Shown: positions 6,285 to 10,385 of the stretch, one piece after another
Position numbering within the stretch: position 1 is the first letter of the stretch
Layout of the letters: every line of letters begins with the position of its first letter
Origin: DATLFQ01 sp035540915
GTDB taxonomy: Bacteria > Actinomycetota > Acidimicrobiia > Acidimicrobiales > GCA-2861595
Reading direction: 5' to 3'
NCBI GenBank assembly: GCA_035540915.1
Contig: DATLFQ010000164.1
Coordinates: 1-10,385 of the forward strand
Length of the DNA: 10,385 bases
Program-made: the position numbers and the translations under genes
Notes under the pieces: generated by a model
The model's database searches: none
Told to the model about the DNA's origin: nothing
What the model saw: the letters and a program-made list of their open reading frames with translations, nothing else

Positions 6285-7175
6285 TTATGGCTGGAGGTCG
6301 CCGGTCGGGCCGGCGTCGGCCGGTCGGCGACGACGGGCGATGCCGACGGCCAGCGCGGCGGCCACCATCACGGCGCCCGAGGCGGCCAGGCCGGCCCCCC
6401 ATCCGGGCAGATCGCCGGTGCCGGCGGTCTGCCCGCCGTCGGTCGTCGCACGAAGGGCGGCCGGCGCGTCGAAGCCCTGCCACACGTCGGCCGCCACCAC
6501 CGCCGGTGACGGGGATGGTGCAAGAAGGGGCGCCGCCTCCGCTGCGGGCGCCGGTTCGCCGGCGGAAGCCGCCGGCGCCTCGTCGGACGCGGTCGGGACC
6601 ACGACGACCGGTGGCGCCACCGCAGCGACCGCGGGCGCCGGTCGGGCCGGGGGTGGAGCGGCCTGGGGCCGGGCCGCCGGCACCGGAGCGACCGCGGCGG
6701 GCGGCGCGGCGGGAGGTGCGGCGGCGACTGGTGCCGGTGCCGGCTCGGCCGGAGGCGCCACCGGCTGGGGTGGCGCGGCAGCCGGGGGCACCGCTTCGGC
6801 CGCCGGCGCGGCGGGCGCTTCGACCCGGAACGCGGCCGGTGCGGGCGCGCGGCGGTTGGCCTCGGTTTCCTGGGGGACGGCGACGACGTAGTACACGCCG
6901 GGACCGGCCTGCGGGACGGTGACGTTCACCGAGAACGTGCCGTTGGTGGCCGTGCCCAGCAGCGGCCCCGACGCCGAGCCCCAGCGGATGTCGACGGCGT
7001 TGGCGCCGAAGCCCGTCCCGTCGACCCGGACGGTGGCCCCGGCCGGGCCCTTGGCCGGGCTCAGGCCGATGGTCCCCTGCCCCGTGCACGCCCACCCGGC
7101 GGCGGCACCCGCCAGCGCCAGGCCCGCCGTTCCAGTCACCAGCACCGCCCACCGCCGGACCCGGATCGCGATCAT
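6285..7175 (-). CDS. Surface protein: signal peptide, IPT/TIG domain, Pro/Ala stalk, C-terminal membrane anchor
   Basis: A 296-residue protein with the architecture of a wall-spanning surface protein. A signal peptide covers about 1-29 (RVRRWA, a hydrophobic core, then AGWA before C30). An IPT/TIG immunoglobulin-like domain follows at about 34-118, recognisable by LSPAKGPAGATVRVDGTGF and by the strand pair around FSVNVTVPQAGPGVYYVVAV. Residues about 118-228 are a low-complexity Pro/Ala/Val stalk, long enough to cross the cell wall. The C-terminus has LPGWG (256-260), a hydrophobic helix (about 261-280) and RRRR, the layout of a sortase signal but with Trp where LPXTG has Thr. It may be sorted to the wall or simply remain membrane-anchored. 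The ATG at 7175 is supported by GGGAGGG 7 nt upstream. The gene lies 78 nt after the CWB2 gene and 26 nt before the FG-GAP gene. No enzymatic motif is visible; the function is unknown. Confidence 0.85.
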   Translation of the reverse strand: MIAIRVRRWAVLVTGTAGLALAGAAAGWACTGQGTIGLSPAKGPAGATVRVDGTGFGANAVDIRWGSASGPLLGTATNGTFSVNVTVPQAGPGVYYVVAVPQETEANRRAPAPAAFRVEAPAAPAAEAVPPAAAPPQPVAPPAEPAPAPVAAAPPAAPPAAVAPVPAARPQAAPPPARPAPAVAAVAPPVVVVPTASDEAPAASAGEPAPAAEAAPLLAPSPSPAVVAADVWQGFDAPAALRATTDGGQTAGTGDLPGWGAGLAASGAVMVAAALAVGIARRRRPADAGPTGDLQP

Positions 7176-7253
7176 GGCGTCACCCTCCCAGGCAGCCGAA
7201 TCTGTGGCCGATTTCTACCATGGTGGGGGCCGCCGTGGCCGGGTCGGGCCCGG
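7176..7253 (-). other. 78-nt gap between the CWB2 and TIG genes
   Basis: This gap holds the TIG ribosome site and, on its right side, a 6-bp stem at 7238-7243/7249-7254 (GCCGGG/CCCGGC) that reaches the CWB2 stop codon and has no T-run. I see no convincing terminator and no TANNNT box well placed for the TIG gene. Read-through from the CWB2 gene is therefore plausible but not shown. Confidence 0.4.
7183..7189 (-). promoter_or_regulatory. Ribosome binding site of the TIG-domain surface protein
   Basis: The minus strand reads GGGAGGG with 7 nt to the ATG at 7173-7175. It is a strong anti-16S match and fixes the start directly before the signal peptide. It overlaps the last codons of a possible 13-codon upstream reading frame (7180-7221). 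Confidence 0.7.
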
Positions 7254-8669
7254 CTACTTGATGGCGGTGGCCACGGCTGTGCGCACCGCGTCGTCGACGG
7301 CCAGGCGGCCGCCGAACACCGAGCCCACGAAGACGGTCCCGGCGTGGGCGCGGAGGTACTCGGCCACCTCGGAAGCCAGGGACCCCGGGGGCGTCACCAG
7401 CAGCGGGCCACCGAAAAGCGCCATGTTGGCGCCGCCGCTCAGGGCGTCGGGGAAGGCCTCACCGGTCGTCACGCCGACCTGGTCCGGGTCGGGGAAGAAC
7501 AGCGAGGCCACCAGCCGCGAGGTGTCGTACCGGTTGGCGCCGACCACCCGCGTGGCCGAGGGATCGGCGGCGGCGGCCGGTCCTCCGACGGCGAACCGCC
7601 GGGCCGTCGGGTGGGCCCGGAGGTAGGCCGCCACGGCGGGCGGCATCGTCGCCCCGTCGGTCAGCAGCAGCGCCCCGCCGCGGGCTGCGGCGGCGGCGCC
7701 GGCGGACAGGCCGTCCACGAAGGCCGTCCCGGTGCTGAGCAGCAGCGTCGGTGGGTTGTTGAGGCCCTGCTCGGCGATAACGATGGCCGTCTCGAACCGA
7801 TTGGCGCCGCCGTAGCGGGTCACCTGGTACCCCAGGGCTCCCAGCCGGTCGGCGATGGCCGGCGACAGCACACCGGTGCCGCCCAGCAGGTAGACCGGCC
7901 CGCCGGGGGCGAGCACCCGCCGGATCTCGTCCTCCACCCGCGGGTCGAGTGACGAGCCGCCGGTCAGCATCAGGGGACCGAACACCGCCCCGGCGAGCGG
8001 TGCGCCGGCCAAGGCGTCGGCGAAGTTGTCCGCCACCGCCAGGACGACCGACAGGGCGCCGTCGTCGGGAAAGGTGCCCTCGGAGACGACCACCGAGGTG
8101 GCGATGCGGTCCGGCCCGCCGAGGCGGACGACGAGGTCGCCCTGCCCGTCGATGCCGGCCACGTCGAGTTCGCCGTCGCTCAGCAGCAGGTCGCCGTTGG
8201 CGTCCTCCGCGCCGAGCACCTGGTACGACAGCGTCTGCGGGTCGCCGATCCGGGCCAGCGGCACCACCACCGCCATCGTCGACGGCGACAGCCGCCAGGT
8301 GTCGACCGGGTCGAAAACGGAGCCCCTTCGCGGCGAGACGAAGCCCCGGAACCCGCCGACGTCCGGGTCGAAGCCGGCCTCGACGACGTGGTCGTAGGTC
8401 CCGTCGTCGTCGGTGTCGAGGTACCAGGTGAAGAACGTGTCCCGGTCGGCCGACGGCCCATAGGTCTCGACCAGCAGGGTGAGCTGCCGGCCGTCCGACG
8501 TCGACGACGCCGTCCGGATGTCGAGCGAGATCGGGACGTCGTCGGCGTCGGCGATCACGACGGGCGTCGTCGGCAGGGCCGCCGCCGCAAGGTCGCCGGG
8601 CACGGCCAGCCCGACCGCCACCAGCACCGGCCCGGCCGTGATCCTGGCCCAGGCCGGCAAGGTCGACAT
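7254..8669 (-). CDS. Secreted cell-wall-binding protein with three CWB2 (cell wall binding repeat 2) domains
   Basis: A 471-residue exported protein. A signal peptide spans about 1-31 (MSTLPAWAR, a hydrophobic core, then LAAAA). The N-terminal domain, about 37-175, is a beta-rich region with two calcium-type loops: DTDDDG at 85-90, and an EF-hand-like D156-N158-D160-S164-E167 loop. Three CWB2 repeats follow at about 183-283, 284-371 and 372-471. They are marked by GGPDRIATS, GGANRFETA and GANRYDTS openings, by NFADALAGA, AFVDGLSAG and AFPDALSGG cores, and by GGP.YLLGG-type strands. Three CWB2 modules is the number that binds anionic wall polymer in clostridial Cwp proteins, so non-covalent wall attachment is the likely role. 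The N-terminal domain's function is unknown. The ATG at 8669 has no Shine-Dalgarno but lies 6 nt behind TACCCT, suggesting a leaderless transcript. It would be the first gene of the minus-strand cluster. Confidence 0.88.
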   Translation of the reverse strand: MSTLPAWARITAGPVLVAVGLAVPGDLAAAALPTTPVVIADADDVPISLDIRTASSTSDGRQLTLLVETYGPSADRDTFFTWYLDTDDDGTYDHVVEAGFDPDVGGFRGFVSPRRGSVFDPVDTWRLSPSTMAVVVPLARIGDPQTLSYQVLGAEDANGDLLLSDGELDVAGIDGQGDLVVRLGGPDRIATSVVVSEGTFPDDGALSVVLAVADNFADALAGAPLAGAVFGPLMLTGGSSLDPRVEDEIRRVLAPGGPVYLLGGTGVLSPAIADRLGALGYQVTRYGGANRFETAIVIAEQGLNNPPTLLLSTGTAFVDGLSAGAAAAARGGALLLTDGATMPPAVAAYLRAHPTARRFAVGGPAAAADPSATRVVGANRYDTSRLVASLFFPDPDQVGVTTGEAFPDALSGGANMALFGGPLLVTPPGSLASEVAEYLRAHAGTVFVGSVFGGRLAVDDAVRTAVATAIK

Positions 8670-8675
8670 CGTCGG

Positions 8676-8681
8676 AGGGTA
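8676..8681 (-). promoter_or_regulatory. Candidate -10 box for leaderless transcription of the CWB2 gene
   Basis: The minus strand reads TACCCT, fitting TANNNT, and exactly 6 nt (CCGACG) separate it from the ATG. That spacing would start the transcript on the A of the start codon. The lack of any Shine-Dalgarno agrees. Seventeen nt further upstream the minus strand has TTCTCG (8699-8704), a poor -35 match. A 12-bp palindrome (8683-8694) lies in the spacer. Confidence 0.45.
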
Positions 8682-8682
8682 A

Positions 8683-8694
8683 CCGCCGCGGCGG
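8683..8694. promoter_or_regulatory. 12-bp perfect palindrome in the spacer of the CWB2 promoter
   Basis: CCGCCGCGGCGG is its own reverse complement and sits 1 nt upstream of the candidate -10 box, a normal place for a repressor site. In DNA this rich in G and C such palindromes also arise by chance, so it is only a candidate operator. Confidence 0.2.
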
Positions 8695-8742
8695 CCCGCG
8701 AGAACCGGCGCCATGGACGCGTGGCGTCGGCGAGGGGCGGCA

Positions 8743-8771
8743 GGGCCCGAGCCGCCGCCGTGCGCGGGCCC
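8743..8771. other. GC-only hairpin in the divergent intergenic region
   Basis: GGGCCCG at 8743-8749 is complementary to CGGGCCC at 8765-8771, with a 15-nt loop. It lies between the two divergent promoters. There is no T-run on either side, so it does not look like a terminator. It may be chance structure, or a structured or protein-binding element. Confidence 0.25.
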
Positions 8772-8799
8772 CAGGACCGTCGCCGGAGCCTGCGCGCCG

Positions 8800-8805
8800 T
8801 AGGCT
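8800..8805 (+). promoter_or_regulatory. Candidate -10 box for the PIG-V-like gene
   Basis: TAGGCT fits TANNNT and lies 21 nt before the GTG at 8827 (30 nt before the one at 8836). This would leave a leader of roughly 15-24 nt containing the purine-rich AAAGGGGGG at 8817-8825. No -35 hexamer is evident. Confidence 0.35.
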
Positions 8806-8816
8806 TCCGGCCGGCG

Positions 8817-8825
8817 AAAGGGGGG
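8817..8825 (+). promoter_or_regulatory. Purine-rich ribosome site deciding between two GTG starts
   Basis: AAAGGGGGG ends 1 nt before the GTG at 8827 and 10 nt before the in-frame GTG at 8836. The first spacing is too short for normal initiation, so the site favours 8836 and a protein 3 residues shorter. The motif is not a perfect Shine-Dalgarno. Confidence 0.45.
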
Positions 8826-8826
8826 C

Positions 8827-9990
8827 GTGCTAGCGGTGGTCACAGTCGATACGGAGGTCAACCGCGAGCCGCCGGAGCCCGTGCCGGTGCGGCGCCTCCG
8901 CCTCCCGCCCGGCCTGGCGCTGCCCCTGGCGGTGTTCGCCACATCCCGGCTGCTGACGCTGGTCGCCACGTGGCTGGCGATGCTGCGCACGCCGGGACTC
9001 ACCGCAATGACCGCGTTCCTCAAGTGGGATGGCGCCTGGTACATCCAGAGCGCCACCACCGGCTACCCGCGCCAGGTGCCACCGGGCCTCGGCGGTGAGG
9101 TCCAGACGACGCTCGGGTTCTTCCCGCTGCTTCCCCTTCTGGTGCGCGCCGTCAGCGGCCTGACCGGGCTGCCGCCGTGGCTCTCGGGGCTGGTGGTCAC
9201 GACGGCGTCCGGTGCGGCGGCCGTCGTCATGGTGTGGTACTTCGCCCGCCACCTCGCCGGCGCGGAGGTGGCCGACCGCGCCGCCGCGCTGTTCGCGTTC
9301 TTCCCCGGAGCCGTCGTCTTCGGGCTGGTGTACGCGGAGCCGCTGCTCATCGCGCTCGCCGCCGGGTGCCTCCTGGCGTTGCTGCACCGGCGCTGGGTGC
9401 CCGCCGGCGTCCTCGCCGCGCTGGCATCCGCGGTCCGCCCCACCGGGATCGTGCTGGCCGCCTGCTGCGCGTTCGAGGCGGGCCGGACGGTGGCCACCCG
9501 CCGGGGATGGCGGCCGCTGGCTGCGCCGGCCCTCGCCCCGCTCGGGATGGTGGCCTTCTTCGCCTTCCTGCACCACCACGCCGGCGACGCCCGCGCCTAC
9601 GTCGACAGCCAGCAGCGGGGATGGCACCAGCGCTTCGACCTGGGTGACCCCCTGCATCAGCTGGCGTCGGTCCTCGCCCACCCCTGGGGCGACAAGAACA
9701 TGGTGGTCGCCGTGGCCGGCATGGCTTTCATCGCCGGGTGCGGGCTGCTGCTGGTGCGCCTGCGGCCGCCGCCGGTCGTGCTGCTCTACACCGCGGGCGT
9801 GGTCGCCATGGCGGTGTTCTCGGTGACGACCGGCGCCCACCCCCGGTTCGTCCTGGTTGCGTTCCCCCTCTTCGTCGCGCTGGGGGCGCGCCTGCGGGGC
9901 GCGGCCTTCGCCGCCGTGGTCGCCACGTCGGCGCTGCTGCTCGAGGTCCTCACCGTCGTCACGGTGGCCACCGACTACGTCACGCCGTGA
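8827..9990 (+). CDS. GT-C fold polyprenyl-sugar mannosyltransferase-like membrane protein (PIG-V/Gpi18-type)
   Basis: A 387-residue membrane protein with about nine or ten hydrophobic segments, the first near 28-52 and the last near 358-378. It carries the landmarks of the PIG-V/Gpi18 group: WDGAWYIQSATTGYP at 67-81 in the first extracytoplasmic loop, where W67-D68 is the likely catalytic site; GFFPLLPLL at 97-105; FAFFPGAVVFGLVYAEPLL at 156-174; and RPTG at 204-207. Enzymes of this fold move a sugar, usually mannose, from a polyprenyl phosphate to an acceptor on the outer face of the membrane. Actinobacterial members act in making mannosylated lipids or glycans; the acceptor here is unknown. 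The GTG at 8827 gives the longest form. A GTG at 8836 is better spaced (10 nt) from the GGGGGG ribosome site and may be the true start. It is divergent from the CWB2 gene, hinting at a shared envelope role. Confidence 0.85.
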   Translation: MLAVVTVDTEVNREPPEPVPVRRLRLPPGLALPLAVFATSRLLTLVATWLAMLRTPGLTAMTAFLKWDGAWYIQSATTGYPRQVPPGLGGEVQTTLGFFPLLPLLVRAVSGLTGLPPWLSGLVVTTASGAAAVVMVWYFARHLAGAEVADRAAALFAFFPGAVVFGLVYAEPLLIALAAGCLLALLHRRWVPAGVLAALASAVRPTGIVLAACCAFEAGRTVATRRGWRPLAAPALAPLGMVAFFAFLHHHAGDARAYVDSQQRGWHQRFDLGDPLHQLASVLAHPWGDKNMVVAVAGMAFIAGCGLLLVRLRPPPVVLLYTAGVVAMAVFSVTTGAHPRFVLVAFPLFVALGARLRGAAFAAVVATSALLLEVLTVVTVATDYVTP

Positions 9991-10049
9991 GCGTGCCCGG
10001 GCGCCGTCGCTGCTCTCCGGGAATCAGGCGGGAACGTAGATCGCCGCAC

Positions 10050-10076
10050 AGGATCGACGTCCGAGGCCTCGATCCT
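10050..10076. terminator. Hairpin between convergent genes, possible bidirectional terminator
   Basis: AGGATCGA at 10050-10057 pairs perfectly with TCGATCCT at 10069-10076 across an 11-nt loop. It lies 59 nt after the stop of the PIG-V-like gene and 10 nt after the stop of the convergent hydrolase. That placement is right for a shared terminator, but no T-run follows on either strand, so termination would have to be of the T-less kind reported in actinobacteria. Confidence 0.45.
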
Positions 10077-10086
10077 CATCGCTGCA

Positions 10087-10385
10087 CTACGTCGGGGGCC
10101 CGTCGCAGCCGGTTGCGTCGGCCTTGCCGGTATCCGGTGGTTGGCCTCGCACTGCCGCTTTCAGCTCCGCGATGCAGACCTCTGGGTGCGACAGCGGAAG
10201 GTCGTGGCCGCCATTGCCGACGATGCCCAGCGACAGGTGCGAGAAGCCGGTGGCGAGCTCGGCCAGGAACGGCAGGTCGACCGCCTTGTCGCGCTGGCCG
10301 ACGACGAGGCGGACGGGGATCGCGAGCTTGGTCAGCTCGTCGCTCATCTCCGCCGACACGACGAGGTTGGAGAGCGTCTCCGAGT
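10087..10385 (-). CDS. Alpha/beta hydrolase, C-terminal part (runs off the right edge)
   Basis: The frame is open to the window edge, so this is the 3' end of a larger gene; the GTG at 10357-10359 is internal (the frame continues upstream as SETLSNLVV). The visible part has the last strands of the alpha/beta hydrolase fold: IPVRLVVGQRDKAVD, where the Asp at 10288-10290 fits the acid of the triad, and GNGGHDLPLSHPE, where the His at 10204-10206 fits the catalytic histidine. The nucleophile elbow lies beyond the window. The last 20 or so residues (GQPPDTGKADATGCDGPP) are a poorly conserved tail with more A/T-ending codons than nearby genes. The substrate cannot be told: an esterase, a lyase-type member such as MenH, or a haloperoxidase-like enzyme are all possible. 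The gene converges on the PIG-V-like gene. Confidence 0.8.
   Translation of the reverse strand, partial: SETLSNLVVSAEMSDELTKLAIPVRLVVGQRDKAVDLPFLAELATGFSHLSLGIVGNGGHDLPLSHPEVCIAELKAAVRGQPPDTGKADATGCDGPPT

Noticed and set aside
3232..6891. 1219-codon open frame on the plus strand across the dehydrogenase, FG-GAP and part of the TIG gene
   Set aside because: It runs antisense to three genes with clear domains, signal peptides and ribosome sites, and its product is low-complexity. It is a high-GC shadow.
7080..7095. Lipoprotein lipobox at C30 of the TIG protein (GWAC)
   Set aside because: Position -2 is Trp and -3 is Gly, which does not fit the Leu-Ala/Ser-Gly/Ala-Cys pattern. A C-terminal anchor is present instead.
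6259..7152. Longer version of the FG-GAP gene starting upstream (to 7152)
   Set aside because: The extra part is an out-of-frame reading of the TIG gene. A good ribosome site and a signal peptide begin at 6258.
7238..7254. GCCGGG/CCCGGC stem as a terminator of the CWB2 gene
   Set aside because: It has only 6 bp, overlaps the stop codon and lacks a T-run. Such stems are common by chance at this GC content.
8670..9059. Longer N-terminus for the CWB2 protein
   Set aside because: The extension is antisense to the PIG-V-like gene and would bury the signal peptide. The ATG at 8669 follows a well-placed -10 box.
8830..9840. 336-codon minus-strand frame opposite the PIG-V-like gene
   Set aside because: Its translation is polar, His/Gln/Gly-rich and unlike any fold I know. 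The plus strand encodes a clear membrane enzyme.

Overview
The window is very GC-rich DNA, with coding strands dominated by G/C third positions, and looks like a fragment of an actinobacterial genome. The class Acidimicrobiia is the likeliest source. That rests on three things: a nadE/glnE neighbourhood of actinobacterial type; a secreted protein with 42-residue repeats of the GYWLVASDGGVFAFGDA kind, which I associate with that class; and two genes whose start codons sit directly behind a TANNNT -10 box with no Shine-Dalgarno, as in leaderless actinobacterial transcripts. No RNA gene, insertion sequence, CRISPR array or phage gene is visible. Layout from left to right: bases 1-123 form a perfect 53-bp inverted repeat around a 17-nt loop, and this truncates the 5' end of nadE (glutamine-dependent NAD+ synthetase, minus strand). 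It looks like a fold-back assembly or amplification artefact at a contig end. glnE (glutamine synthetase adenylyltransferase/deadenylylase, plus strand) follows, head to head with nadE, and its 3' end overlaps tail to tail with a minus-strand GLYR-type beta-hydroxyacid dehydrogenase. Bases 2970-8669 hold four minus-strand genes with gaps of 28, 26 and 78 nt, possibly one transcription unit read from right to left: a secreted protein with three cell-wall-binding type 2 (CWB2) repeats, a surface protein with an IPT/TIG domain, a Pro/Ala stalk and a C-terminal membrane anchor, a secreted FG-GAP beta-propeller protein with five C-terminal 42-residue repeats, and the dehydrogenase. Divergent from this set is a plus-strand multi-membrane-span GT-C glycosyltransferase of the PIG-V/Gpi18 type. 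After a short convergent intergenic region with a hairpin comes the 3' part of an alpha/beta hydrolase, which runs off the right edge. How the genes fit together: nadE and glnE are nitrogen/glutamine housekeeping genes. The CWB2, TIG and propeller genes look like a cell-envelope module: one product that binds wall polymer, one anchored on a stalk, and one exported double-repeat protein that could act as an adhesin or scaffold. The neighbouring PIG-V-like enzyme could supply glycan to the envelope, but only its position suggests this. The dehydrogenase shows no obvious functional link and may simply be read through from the genes upstream. The least described part is the three-gene envelope module, above all the seven-blade propeller joined to a five-fold repeat domain.
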